From positions 33,051,453 to 33,115,452 of the forward strand of contig OY987306.1 of assembly GCA_963920635.1 (NCBI GenBank): a stretch of DNA of 64,000 bases, in the 5' to 3' direction. Below, one piece after another: positions 34,147-52,278 of this stretch (its first letter is position 1; each line of letters starts with the position of its first letter). Under the pieces are notes generated by a model, which had not been told where the DNA came from, searched no databases, and was given only the letters and a program-made list of their open reading frames with translations. The position numbers and the translations under genes are program-made. This stretch comes from Pseudeuparius sepicola. Its lineage: Eukaryota > Arthropoda > Insecta > Coleoptera > Anthribidae.

Positions 34147-37100
34147 CTAAGCCTCTTCCGGTTCTAGAAGGTGTTGCGCCTCGATGTTACTTTGAAACGC
34201 TTGCGGGAATCTTTTGTTCAAAGCCGCCGCCGACGTTATATTTTGTTGTCGTTTTATCATCATCAATGTAAAAACGACAGATAAACTTATGAGAATTAAA
34301 GCCAAAATAAGACCACCTACTGCAAAACAATCACACGCAAAATCGTTAGTTAATTCATATTTTTTTATTAATCATCATTCCTTACCTGATATTATCAAGA
34401 TCGAACCTACGCTAAATTTGCCGGTGGTCTCAACCAAAATATCTTGGACGTTCAAGTTGCTGCCGTTGTTATTCGTGGGATTTATTTCCAAAATGTCGCA
34501 GAACAAATCGAACAGATCGACAGTTTGGAACGGCGCGACTTTATGTTGTTTCTTAATTTTCGGTCCTCTGGCCATAAAGAACGGGTGCATACTTGCCACG
34601 TTGTAGTCGTAACCGTGCACCCCGAATTCCGATGAATTTGTCACTAAAATAATACGAGTCCGAGGTGGCCATGGATAGAATTCGGTATAAAACGGTTGCA
34701 TGCTTGAATTTGACCACTGCTTTCATTTGTCTTAAGAGGTTAGATTTTGTATTTTTTAAAGTTGTATAGTATAGCATAAAATCTAATAACTTACCTGGCA
34801 AAAATTTAGTGCAAACATTTATGTCTTCATTTTAATCATAAGATCTTAAAAGCATATGCACTGGAATTATTATTTTTCCCAAGGTTTTTATAACCTATAA
34901 AACAAAACACTGCTTGTAAGATCTTACGATTAAAATGAAGACAGAGATGTTTGTACTAAATTTTTGCCAGGTAAAATGTCATTAGATTTTATGCTATACA
35001 ACTTAAAAAAAATACGAAATCTAACCTCACTTTATTTGTCAGTAACCCCCCCCCCATTAAGTTTAGATTATTACAAATAATTCCTATTTTAACATCTATT
35101 GTGATATTTTTAATGAAAACTACCAAAAGTACCCCCGAATTTGTTTGCTAAGTACCACGATTTTTGAGGAATTTGATTTTTTTAAAAGTATTGCAAATGC
35201 CTAATTTACAGATTTACGTATAATGGTTCAAAACACTAAAAACTAGGTGGCTATGCTAAAAACAAGTGTCTGATTTGGTATAAATCGGTTGCATGTACAC
35301 ATTTGCCCACTGCTTTCATTTGTTTTAAATGACAATCTAGTAGCTAACCCTTTTTTTTTGACAAGTGACATACCATACAAGTGAAATTATTACAAATATT
35401 TTTTATTTTAATATGTATTGTAATATTTTCAATAAAAACTATTCCTTGAATTTTTTTGTTAAGCGCCATATTTTCGAGGAATTACCAATTATTTGCCTAC
35501 AATTGTTTCATAACACCGAAAACGAAAAGTAAGGTGGCTATGCTTAAAACAAGTGACTGTGGCTTGGTATAAATCGGTTGCATGCTCAAAGTTGCTCACT
35601 GCTTTGATTTGTTTTAAGTGACAATCTAGTAACCAGTGACAATCTAGTAATCACCTTATTTTAATATTTATTGTAATATTTTAAATAAAAATCAACCATT
35701 GTTTTTTTTGCTAAGTGCCGTGATTTCTGAGGGAATTTAATTTTTTTTAAGTAGTTCAAATGTGCAATTTACCGATTTGCCTATGTTTCAAAACACTGAA
35801 AACTAAGGTGGCCATGCTCAAAACAAGTGACTGTGACCTGGTATAAATCGGTTGCATGCTCAAATTTGCCTACCGTTTTCATTTGTTTCGAATTGTGACA
35901 ATCTAGTAACCTTTTTTCTGACAAGTGACATACTCACATGTAAAATTATACCGTTCGGCGTATTGCGGTGCGGCCACGATCAGATCGTCCAGTCCGTAGC
36001 CCTCTTCGGCCATCACTAAAATCGGCGGGGACCTTTCGTTGTTTCTATAGTGCCACCTCTCCAGAAATTCGTCTTTCTTGTAGACTTTAAAGTGCCCGTT
36101 TTTTTCTGAGCCCTCCCTGAGAGACCTGTAAATTTCCTCCTCACACCCTTCGTGCGGTATAATTTGTATGCAGGGCGTCGCCCCCGCCCATTCGTACGTG
36201 CCGTTTCTCATATACTGAGTGACGTTTACGAACCTTGGGGGCGTGACCGATGTCATACCGTGATCGCTTAAGTGTACGACGTTGATGCGATTGGCCAGTC
36301 CGTGAATTTCGATTTGTTTCTAGAGAAACGAAAGAATAAATTACGGATGTCAACAGAAAACAAGCGAAGGTGGTACCTCCAAATAATAGGTTATGTTGTC
36401 AAGTTTTGACACCAGATCTTTGACGGTTTTCGAGTTTGGACCAAAAGCGTGTCCGTGAGTGTCTGGTTCTTCAAAGTATATCATCACCAAGTTGGCTGGT
36501 TGTTTTGGGTTCGTTATCCAGGACATAACCTTAATAAAAACGTCACATTTGACAGTTAGGCGATTGTCATTTTGTATATAGTGCGAAATGTATTATGTAC
36601 TGAGATTATTTTATTTATGCATGGACTATATTACTTACCGTGTCTATCCTTTTATACCAATCATAACCTTGCTCAAAAGGTTTCGAATACGTCACATTCT
36701 TTCCTTGATAAGGAAAATGCCCCCCGGGCCACATCATAGTACCCGAGTACCGCCCGTTACCCATATCTTCGTTCCATCGCTAAAAAGCAACAAAATTTCG
36801 CTAGTCTCGACTAAAAAAACCCCAACTAATTTAACTCACCCATATCGGTATAACTTCGCTGCTATAGTTAAACATTTCGAAACTCATACCCATCACTTTA
36901 CCGAGCTTCGGATCGAAATACGAATTCCCTATAACGCCGTGCACTTCGGGGAACACCCCCGTGGCTATCGAATGGTGGTTCGGAAACGTCTTCGTTGGAA
37001 AAACGTTAATGAGATAATCGGCAGAAGTCCCCTGCTTCCTGAGTCTTTCTAAATGCGGAGTCAGTTTTGGGTCGATGTAATCGTATCGGAAAGCGTCGAA

Positions 37101-37184
37101 AGATACAACTATAAGAGCCGGATGCTTGGAAATTGATGCTACTAAGTTTGCTAGTAGACACAGTATATAAATTTTGCAAAACAT
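34147..37184 (-). CDS. ENPP4/5-like ectonucleotide pyrophosphatase/phosphodiesterase
   Basis: Six exons, 37184-36840, 36779-36639, 36529-36377, 36319-35938, 34643-34386 and 34319-34147, give 483 residues. This is a type-I membrane alkaline-phosphatase-fold enzyme that hydrolyses phosphodiester or pyrophosphate bonds of extracellular nucleotides or lipids. A signal peptide (about 1-17) precedes VVSFDAFRYDY (metal ligand D30) and VFPTKTFPNHHSIATG, whose second threonine (T66) is the expected nucleophile. EEPDTHGHAFGP, LSDHGM and GVHGYDYNVASMHPFFMARGP supply the remaining metal ligands. A transmembrane helix at about 427-450 (GGLILALILISLSVVF) is followed by a short tail with EAQHLLEPEEA, an acidic dileucine sorting signal. 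Subfamily choice (ENPP4 or ENPP5) is open. Intron 4 carries a MITE and a tandem array. Confidence 0.92.
34735..35029. mobile_element. Palindromic MITE in ENPP intron 4
   Basis: GAGGTTAGATTTTGTATTTT at the left pairs with AATACGAAATCTAACCTC at the right. Most of both arms pair (ACCTGGCAAAAATTTAGT, TCTTCATTTTAATCATAAGA). About 295 bp, non-coding. Confidence 0.75.
35260..35937. repeat. Tandem array of about 280-300 bp next to the ENPP exon 4 donor
   Basis: Copies share GGTATAAATCGGTTGCATG, CTGCTTTCATTTGTTTTAA, GTGACAATCTAGTAAC and GACAAGTGACATAC. They occur near 35277, 35566 and 35838, with a related copy at 34683 next to exon 5. The last copy adjoins the exon 4 donor. An internal copy carries ATGGTATGTCACTTGTC where the true donor has ATGTGAGTATGTCACTTGTC. 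Confidence 0.75.
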
Positions 37185-37698
37185 CACCGAAAATTTTGAT
37201 TTTCTTTCTTGTATTTTGCAGGGGGATTTCTGCAGATCTTGAGTTGATTATGACGGACGCTTGTCAAATATTTGACGTGAGTCAATAGTGGGTCAGCTGA
37301 CGGTAGTTCGATTGTACCCAGCTCTTCTTCTTCTAAGAGGATTTCGTTACTTAGCAACAAAAATTGCCTTTTCTCGGGCTAATTTTTTTTATTTAAAATT
37401 TTTATTGACTTAGGAAGTAAAATAAGAACCAGCTTTATAACTCAGTTACAAACTAATTAACAAAATATTGGATTTCGACAGTAGTTCAAATCTACCACTT
37501 TTTTTCGTCTTCTGTAAAGGGCAAGGGCCTCGTTACTTAGCAACAGTAATAGAAATCAGTTCAGTGGCGTAAACAGCATTTTTCATAATTAAACGGCCTG
37601 CATAAATTAAAAATGTAAATTTATTCGTAACTTGTAAGAATATTAAAAATTAAATAACTCCCTTATTAAAAATATTGGAACAGTTAAAATATTTCCGG
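37185..37698. promoter_or_regulatory. ENPP promoter and Nibbler 3' flank
   Basis: Two perfect GTTACTTAGCAAC palindromes lie at 37346-37358 (162 bp upstream of the ENPP ATG) and 37532-37544. The second is preceded about 50 bp earlier by AGTAGTTCAAATC, the first by a degenerate GGTAGTTCGATTG. GTCAGCTGAC is an E-box palindrome near 37293. Confidence 0.55.
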
Positions 37699-40600
37699 TT
37701 AATTACTATTTACAATTCCCTTGAGTCGACCGGCTAGAATCCTTTCAAAATGGCTTCCATCATAGTAAACTTTTCCGCATTGTTCGCATACGTAAAAATG
37801 ATCATTTTTCTCTATGACCACTTTAGGAATTGTGTTTATTTGCACTTTCGCCCCTAACCTTGTCTGGCAGAGTCCCACGTCAATTTTTTCATCGGAATCT
37901 ACAAAAAACAATTAAAAAAACATTTTACATATAAAAAAATCCATACATAATTCCCATTTTCTATTATTGCTCGAATTTTGCCTGACTGGTGGCCCTGCTT
38001 CTTCGAAATCCTCGTCGCTCGAAAATCCCGTCGCCTCGTCCAAATAATCATCTGACGGAACAAATTTACTTCTCGATATTTCATTTTCGTGCAAAGTGTT
38101 CATTGTAGAACGTGAGAGTTTTACGAAATTATTGCTGTTACAAACTTGGCAACGGCTGAACACATCATTTTTCGTTATTATTACTTTATAATACTCCAAA
38201 ACTTGTCTTAATTGCTCATCCACATCATCCGGAATTACGTTTAGGCAATGTCCTTGCACCACGTAGCCACTCAGCTAAAAAAAAAAAAAAGACCACATCT
38301 AGTAGTCTTACAAAACAAAAGATGTCATTTGCCAAGTTGGCAATGGAAAAAGTGACATCTATTAGCCTTGCAAAGCAAAAGTCTATCACTGTTGTCAAGT
38401 TAGCCATGAAAGACAAAGTTTCCAATGCCTACTGGAGCAAACGTTCCACTCTGAAGTTAGCCACAGACCCTACCTTTTTGTACAAACTGTGCCGCGTCAA
38501 AATGAATCTATTGTCGTCGATGGCGTAACGGACACACTCCATGTGATCCTGGTTGTTATCCAAAATGGCACAGTCGATTCCGCAACGTCTCAAATTCTTT
38601 CCCAACCCTTGCAACATTGTATCACAGACCACTTTCAATTCGTGAGCATAAATGTCATTTACGATAGGACTCGGTGGTTGGACTATAACCTCGTTCGAAA
38701 GTTTCTGAAATGTCACCTTAAAAACAGTTGAAATGCAGAAAAAAATATTACTTACTTGTTCCCTCCTTTTTTGATATTTTTTCGTCTTCTTCTTCGAAAC
38801 CTTGTCGTGCGTCATCAAGCCATAGCAGATTTCATCAAACGGCACTTCGGCTTTCTCGCAACACTTCCTCAAAACGTCGTATACTTGTATCAGACAATAC
38901 GCGTCTAGTGCTGCATACGAAACCTGACTTTCTCTCAGCGGTCTTTTTTCCCAGTTTGAAAATTGTTCAGATTTGTCTAGCGGGTGCCCCAAGCATTGGT
39001 TCACGAGCGTACTCAAGCTTGGACCCCCAGTTTGAACTGAAAAACCACATCGAAACTACTGTTTTTATGGCTTACTTCACAAGTGGACATCAGAACTACT
39101 TTCCATGTGAGCGTTAGCAACACTGCGGCTAACTTCGCACGGAAGTAGAGTTCAGATTCAGGTGTGGCCGCCTGAGGGCGCTGACTACATCTAACCCGGG
39201 CGTCCTATTGGGGAAGCAACAAAGGGGGAGTGAAGTCGATGGTTGTTCAAAAAAAGGGTGCTTGTTACTGGATAACACGTAGGGCCTTATGGGCCCTGTG
39301 GGGTATGGCAATCAAAACATACCCAGCACATAATTTTTGTTGTCGTGGGGCTGTTTCTTGGCAATGTCTCGGGGACGCCCCCTTTTATCGAATGAAACAA
39401 AATTTTTTAGAATCAAGCAAAGACAATCGACAATCCCATCTATAATCTATCTATAGACACGCAAAACCAATCATTGTCTATGAACATGAACTATGAAACC
39501 AATGCTATAGCTCAAAAGCTGGTTATAATAATTGGTAACACAGTTTGGCGACCCACCCACCGATAGATATCGGCGTTTTAACTGCTATGTGATCAGAAAA
39601 TTTCGATTTTTTTCACGAAGTTTTGCTAAATTTGGATAAAAAACGACAATTATACAAAACTTTGTGAAAAAAATCAAAATTGAGAAAAACGTCTTGAAAA
39701 TAGTCGAGATTTAGCAAAATTAAATTTCTAGAAAATAAGTCGAGATCATACAAAATTTCTGGAAAAATGTCGAAATTATAGCTTTTTTCAACCAACCAAA
39801 TCTTGAGAAAAAAGTCGATTTGGTAAAATTTTGAGAAAGTCGAAATTACACAAAATTCTTCATAAAAAAAGTAGAAACTGTACAAAATTTCGAGAAAAAA
39901 GTCGAATTTATGCAAAATTTTGGGAAGAGTGGAAATTATACCAAATTTCGAGAAAATGTCGAAATTTAGCAAAAATTTGTGAAAAAAAGGCTGAAATTAT
40001 ACAAAATTTCTACAAAAAAGTCGAAATATACAAAAATTTGAAAAGGTCGAAAATTGGCAATACCTACTTCATAAAAAAGGTCGACATTTTGCAAAATTTT
40101 GAGAAAAAAAGTCTAAATCATAGAAAACTTCGATAAAAACAGTGAAAATTATATAAAACTTAGTGACCAAGTCGAAATTATAAAAAAACTTGAAGAAGGA
40201 GTAGAAACTTATTTTAAATTCCGAGAATGTCGTATAAATTTAGCAAAATTTCGAGAAAAGTCGAAACTATACATTTTTTAAAAAAGTCTAAATTACACCA
40301 AGCACAAAACTTCATGGAAAAGTCGAAATTTTGCAAAATTTCTAGAAAAACTCGAAAGTTAGCAAATATTCGAGAAAAGTGTCGAAATTTATCCAAACTT
40401 CCCGAAAAAAGTTAAAATTATACAAAATTTCGAGGAAAAAGTCAAATTTTAGCAAAACTTCGTGAAAAATTAGAAATTTAAAATAAATCTCCACTGTGTG
40501 GCCCTTCTACATTCTCTGAGAATGTTTGAACTGTAAACTTTTTTCATTTATTAATTAATTAATTAATTTATTAATTATTAATAAAAATATTAAACATATT

Positions 40601-43600
40601 TCAATCAAAAATTTTGATTTGCAAAGGCTTTGGTTCATTTGGTTGCTAGAGCGAAAGTGGTTTTTAGATATGAAAAATGTTGCCAAGCAACCTTAGAACC
40701 ATTAGGGACATATATGCAGCATCGCGAAACTTTTTAATATTTTTCATAACGATTGTTTTATAAAGGAACGCGAATTATTCTGCGCTGTTGTCCTGCATGA
40801 TTATTACACCTTGTAGCAGGTAACTAAAGGGGAATATAACATAAAACATACCAAAAATACTGTACTTGTTGAACTTAAAACAAAAGAGGCGCACAGTAAT
40901 TTGAGCGAAAAATTCCACAAAGAAGAATTGGCAGACTACCATACATACACCAGCCACGAGAACAAAAATAAGGCTTTTGTATTGGCAGGAATGGGAAATG
41001 ATGCCACCGAAGACATATCGTCAAAGAGGCGTTGACATTCGAGTACGATATAGCGGCTAAAAACGTGTTTATTATGAAAACTAAATTCGAAGACTCACTC
41101 CCACTATTTCTTGTAGTAATGGATAAAAAATACACACTAGAAAAACTGAACAACGAAATGAGAACACTAGATAACAACAGAGTACGATGGGAAGAAAGGA
41201 AGAACGACAGGCCAATAATTCAATGCATACTCTGACCAAATCATTTGTTTTTATGTCATTTTGTTTCACTTGCAAGCAAGGCATGCTATGATTTTTTATT
41301 CGGTTTTCAAGGCATACTCTGACCAAATCACTTGTTTTTATGTCATTTTGTTTCACTTGCAAGCAAGGCATGCCATGATTGTTTATTCGATTTTCAAGGC
41401 ATACTATAACCAAATCACTTGTCTTTGTTTGTCATTTTCTTCAAAACTACTCCACGTTTTTCAAACTATGCCGAATTGAACTAACGTGAAAAATTCTTTC
41501 TTACCTTCATTTGGTAGTTCGACTTTCGGAAATTTCTCCAGGTGCTTCCATAACGAGCACAAATCCAAAAATCCGACTTGCTTGGGCGAAAAACTCAATT
41601 CCGGAAGACTCTGCCTTATCACGTGTATATCACCCGTAATGCTAAAACCTATCGCGAAATATCACTTTTATTCTAAGATATAATAAGTTTCTTTACCTAT
41701 TTTTAATATATCACAATTGTTGAACAAAAATTTGCCGAGTTCCTGCCATAGGTGCGGTACTATACTTCCGAGATTTACAATGTCGAGAACAAACACGTTC
41801 TCCCGTGTCGACAATTGCATCAATGCCAGCTCTGACGAAATTCCCCCGAAACTCGGCTTCCATTCACAGTCGATACCGACAATGTCGACATCCTAGAAAG
41901 ACACATTTCCCTAGATACATTTTACATAAAAATTATGACGTTTATTACCTGCAAACCTGTATCTAAGAAATTTTCAAACGCTATTGGAGTGTCCACGAGA
42001 AAAATCGTTGTGAAATTTTCAGGAAACTTCAAATATTCGATAGTTTCCGCTTGTTTTTCTTCATCTTCCCATGTGTCATCTACACAATTTGTTCTGTGCT
42101 GACTTCTACAAAAAAAAAGTAGGCCTTGAAACAAATGAACGTTTGGCTTGTTTCGTTGCCAGGCCAGCCATGATGCCGTGAAAATTTGTTTTGTTTGCTT
42201 TTCAAGGCATACTCTGACCAAGTCACTACTGCATATTTTTTGACAAAATTTTGTATACAGAGGTTTTAAGCTATGCTGAATTCAGGTATAACATTCAGTT
42301 TGAGCTAAAAGTAACAAAAACCCACCGATTTCCATCAGGATCTTCCAACAACATTCTGACGTTGTACGGCCAGTCCTTTTTGTCAACATTATAAAAATTG
42401 GCCCACACGAGTGCTTCTTCGAATTCGCCGTACTGCGCTATTTGTATAACCAACTCCTTTTGAAGGTACTCGTCTTTTCCGACGGCCTCTTGTACCATTT
42501 CCTTCCAGCTTTCTTCGCCGAAACTGTTGTCGACGAATCTTTTGTGAAGTAAGAATTGTAACGCGCCCTCGTTCCTGCGTTTGTTCAAATTCGGTGTCAA
42601 ATCGAGGGGTAACTTGAACTTTTTTACGAGGCGTGTTATCAGTTTCTTCCACGGCTTGGCATGGACTTTGTCACATTTTATTTCGGGTATATGATTTTTC
42701 CTAATAAATAACATCACATATTTATTGTTAAAGTTTAAAGTATTTTTTATGGAACATTTTTAGCGCAATGTCAAACATTTGTTCCTCGGAAAATATAGGC
42801 CTGACAAAAAAATGTAGATATATTGGCCAATTTTTTATTTTGTATTTCTTTCCTAACTTTCGTACTTACATTATGTAAATGCCCATAGAATCACGAATGC
42901 TGACATTAGACAGGGCCGAATCCAAAAATTCTACAAGTTCAATCTGATGTTTCGGACTATTTTCTAAAAATTCATCGACCAAAAATAATTTGTCTTGCAA
43001 AATCAGCGGTACCAAAAATGCGTGCACGTCGAATTTATGTTGCAGTCCCAATAGTGTCGAATACTGACAAGCCTAAGAAAATTATTTTTATTTTTTAAAT
43101 TAGTCCTGAAAAAATAAATATTATCTTGACACCCCTGCATAAAATATTTCTTACAGTTTTCGAGATACCCGCCTAAAATTTACAGGGGTATCAATATAAA
43201 ACACCGAACACAGTGTACATTAACTTTTCTTTACCTCTTTGTACAGTTTTTTGTCAATCATACACTGCAAAAACTGCGAGAAAACTTCGCTCTCGACGCC
43301 CAATTCATACACATCTATGGTCGCTTTAGTCAAACTTAGGGTGCTTTGTTTCAATATAACCTTAAAAACGTCGACTTTCAAGTCGATCGTCAGTAAATGC
43401 ACGATTTTATTTCGACACATTGTACCCCAATTTTTGAATTCTTCGATCAGAAACATCGGCAACGTTTTCGTTTTGGCCATGTAAAATTCCTGACAATTGT
43501 ATAGTAGGCGTAAGGTATTTTCGTAAGGGTTTTCGCAAGTAGAGAAATACTGATGAAGTATCGATATCACGGGGGTGCTTTTTTTGTCTGAAATTTAAAA

Positions 43601-43971
43601 GGAACGGCTTCAAAATGTAAAATTTCAGGCGATAATGAGTTTTTTTTAATCACAGAATCGGAAACGGTCGATAGGTCATGGATAGCATGACTTTAATGCG
43701 ACAGTTGAAGTTTCCCGAAGCAAACTACAGATGGAGCTGGGATCTACAGAAAATGTTGTGTCAAACGCTACTTACACATATTGAACTTGGACTTTAATTC
43801 CTGCAAAAAAACTCCTTCCTGGTCGTCTAGGCTCAATCTCAACACGATTTCCTTGCAGCAAGCTTTATTGTCATGTGATATGTTAGTGTTAGACGTGTCC
43901 GTCCTCTCGGAAGGATTGGGGCTCTTCGAGAAGCCCCTGCCCCTGCCACAGCCCCTCACAGGATGATACAT
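37699..43971 (-). CDS. nbr: Exonuclease mut-7 homolog / Nibbler (EXD3)
   Basis: Eleven exons join in phase: 43971-43776, 43587-43235, 43072-42870, 42700-42326, 42105-41949, 41892-41697, 41648-41505, 39036-38756, 38704-38474, 38274-37947 and 37898-37699, giving 887 residues (human EXD3 about 876). In insects Nibbler trims 3' ends of Argonaute-bound miRNAs and piRNAs. An N-terminal helical domain (about 1-425) precedes the DEDDy exonuclease: VGIDCEWKP (D436, E438), ITGD (D500) and YAALD (Y582, D586). The C-terminal Mut7-C nuclease-like domain begins near 640 (VVCDTMLQGLGKNLRRCGIDC). It contains FILTRHSLYKK, VQGHCLNV and a four-cysteine zinc-binding set, CQVC and CEQC. Two introns are only 48 bp. 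The last donor (after GAATTAT at 37947) is the less certain choice. A 5' UTR intron is suggested by a 3' splice site 20 bp before the ATG. Intron 7 (2.5 kb) holds repeats and a LINE fragment. Confidence 0.93.
39600..40480. repeat. Imperfect minisatellite in Nibbler intron 7
   Basis: About 880 bp of units such as GTCGAAATTATACAAAATTT followed by CGAGAAAAAA, with period 25-35 bp. The repeat gives misleading open frames on both strands rich in lysine/asparagine or phenylalanine/leucine. Confidence 0.75.
40845..41235 (+). pseudogene. LINE ORF1 (PRE_C2HC-type gag) remnant
   Basis: The translation YHTYTSHENKNKAFVLAGMG in one frame is followed, after a frameshift near 41027, by NVFIMKTKFEDSLPLFLVVM and RPIIQC in the next frame. 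This order (HTYT, then a middle NVxxMKT, then PLFLV, then QC) is that of the PRE_C2HC domain in ORF1 of jockey/CR1-type LINEs. The zinc knuckles that should follow are absent. It lies antisense in Nibbler intron 7 and is broken. Confidence 0.6.
41225..41440. repeat. About 88-bp tandem repeat in Nibbler intron 7
   Basis: Two and a half copies of GCATACTCTGACCAAATCA followed by TTTGTTTCACTTGCAAGCAA. A diverged single copy is at about 42120-42235 in intron 4. Confidence 0.7.
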
Positions 43972-45183
43972 CACTAATTTTGTTATCAAACCTGAAATAA
44001 TTGATGAATAATGAATTGGTCGCCGCAAAATGCAGGGAGAAAGGCGGCCCCAAAAGAGGGGCTGCGGTTTTTTCAACTAGAATTTGACATTTTCAGATTG
44101 TTTTCTAACCTTATTGTTAATGTAGAATAGTAAATATATCGCAGATTAATTGTACTATAACGTTTACAGCGATCCCATTTTAAGAATATCCAAGTTTTAA
44201 ACACTTTTTTGATTAGCAGGATAGTTTATTGTTAGGTAAACACTTTGCAAGTTTAGAAAATTACTACATATGAACACACATTACGTCTTATCAGAAATCT
44301 TCTCAAGATTGTTTGGTGCACAGATTATAGAGGTTTGTTTGGTGTTTCCTAGAAGAAAATTTGCTGTTGCTAAAGGTTGAAAACTTGTTGCTAACTTCAG
44401 GCACTACCATAGATGACAGAAGAACAGACAGATAACTTATTACGTGTATAAGGATTTTTTTAGTTTGGACTAATATTTTGTTGTGTGTAATTAGTTTTAA
44501 ATGGTTTGGAGTCAAATAATTTGCTAAAAACATATTTAACGAACAAAATGACATCCAAAATATATATAATCGTCCACGATATAATATACAATTCTTTGAT
44601 TTTACTCTTTAAAAAATATTTTACTCAAAACTATTAAAACATACCTATTACCCCAACAAAATATTTAATACAAGAAAGTAGGTTTGTTTTTCTCCAGGAA
44701 ATGGCAAGAGAAAGTACAAGTGGAATGTCAATACAAATATAATAGTTTAATTAGGTATTGTAGTAATTATTAGATTGTTGCATAAAAATTACAGAAATAA
44801 TAATTCGTCTAACTCTGAGTATACATAATTGGGAGACAGCAATATATATTTCTTTTCTCTGGAAGTGGTAGAAAAATAATCTTCAGTATTCTAGCTTTGA
44901 TTTTAACGACGAAAGCTTCTCTATCTTCTCATTATATCTATGGTTTCTAGCGCTTGCTTCACGCCATTCAACTGTTGCTAACTGTCAACTATGCGTCACT
45001 GAAACGTCATCCCACTGTCAAAAGCTCTCATCTTACCTAGGTGTGTGTCTTTTTTTGATCTAATCACTAAAAATAAGTACTTCTATCGACTTTCTGATGC
45101 ATTTTTAGGAAGTAATTGTCAATTCCAGCTCCCAGTATAATTTATTACAATCTTGTGTGTATATTTGTGTCTTTATTGTTAAA
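43972..45183. promoter_or_regulatory. Divergent spacer between Nibbler and Vps4
   Basis: No coding exon is seen. TTATTTCAG before GTTTGATAAC (about 43991) is a 3' splice site for a Nibbler 5' UTR intron. GTTGCTAA motifs occur at 44364, 44386 (GTTGCTAACTTCAGG) and 44973 (GTTGCTAACTGTCAAC), the last 211 bp before the Vps4 ATG. Confidence 0.45.
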
Positions 45184-50964
<5,781 letters not shown>

Positions 50965-51342
50965 ATAAAAGTAAGCTTTGTTATATTAATATCGATTGTA
51001 AATTTTCTGGCATCAACTCGTTAGTAACTTTCAAATGATAATTCACGATTTGCTTTGTTCTAGAAATAACGATTTTGCCCGGAAACTTGTTTATGTAATT
51101 ATACACCAATCAAGCATTATATATTTTTTTTATGTTAGATGAAATATAGTATATTTGTATTTGAGGAAACAAGTTTTTTTTATTGCGATATGATGTGAAA
51201 CTAAGGTATTTTCATGGTATATTTATTAAAGACTTCACTTTAAAACAAACAGTTACAGGATAAAAGTATTTGAATAAATTACGCTAAGCGACAAGCACAA
51301 CAACACTTCGATCGACTTTTATACGCGCACTAGCCGTCTACC

Positions 51343-52206
51343 TACTGGACCGGGAGATAGTGACAGATTTTTGGACGTGATTTTACTCAGTATGGCAAAG
51401 GGCATTATGTGGCGCATATTCTCACAATAATAAGGTATGAATCAGAGAGTCATCCTGGGTTCTTCATGTGAAAAACTGAGTTTTCAATTATTCGAAAAAT
51501 ATGTGTTTTGATATGATTTTATACAGGCTGCCATGTGTTTTATAATGAAGTTCAAAATAGAAAATTCCTCGGAAAACCATAGGCATACCGTTAGGGTAGG
51601 TCCAAAGGGCTATTATTGCCATGTGATTTTGTATTTTAATAATTAATTTTCCACGTTTCTGAACAGGCTGCCAATGAGAAGTATGCAAGTTCTTATTATG
51701 AAAATGCTGAAAAAAGGATGGCATACCTTTCGCGCATGTCCAAGTACTTTTTAAATTGAATGTTTTTAATCATTTAAACGAGTTATTCGATGTAAAGTGT
51801 ACTTGGACATGAGCAAACGGTATGCCATCTTTTCTTCAGCAGTTTCATAACAAGAACTTGCATACTTCTCATTGGCAGCCTGTTCAGAAACGTGGAAAAA
51901 TTAATTATTAAAATACAAGATCACGTGGCAATAACAGCCCTTTGGACCCACTCTAACGGTATGCCTATGGCTTTCCGAGGAATTTTCTATTTTGAACTTC
52001 ATTATAAAACACATGGCAGCCCGTATAAAATCATATCAAAACGCATATTTTTCGAATAACTGAAAACTCAAGTTTTTCACATGAAGAACCCAGGATGACT
52101 CTCTGATTCACACCTTATTATTGTGAGAATATGTGCCACATAATGCCCTTTGCAAGGCATACCGAGTAAAATCACGTCCAAAAATCTGTCACTATCTCCC
52201 GGTCTA
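51343..52206. repeat. Large palindrome between Vps4 and Pdp 3' ends
   Basis: Two arms of about 420 bp, with loop near 51740-51800, are nearly identical inverted copies. The outer ends are GGACCGGGAGATAGTGACAG and its complement. Shared inner blocks include GAGAGTCATCCTGGGTTCTT and CAGGCTGCCAATGAGAAGTA. It has no open frame. It ends 73 bp from the Pdp stop codon, so it probably lies in or beside the Pdp 3' UTR. Confidence 0.85.
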
Positions 52207-52278
52207 TACGTTCCGCACATTTGGAAATCGCACTCGCACCGAATCGACGGTCGTCCGACCCAACCTCAATAAAATCGA

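Noticed and set aside
38225..38528. Frames in Nibbler intron 9
   Set aside because: They come from a two-copy 57-bp tandem duplication around GCCAAGTTGGCAATG; non-coding.
39130..39560. Possible gene in a GC-richer part of Nibbler intron 7
   Set aside because: No frame with motif or splice pattern; probably old transposon sequence.
39600..40480. Regularly spaced repeats considered as a CRISPR array
   Set aside because: Units are imperfect, spacers are not unique and the context is a eukaryotic intron; it is a minisatellite.
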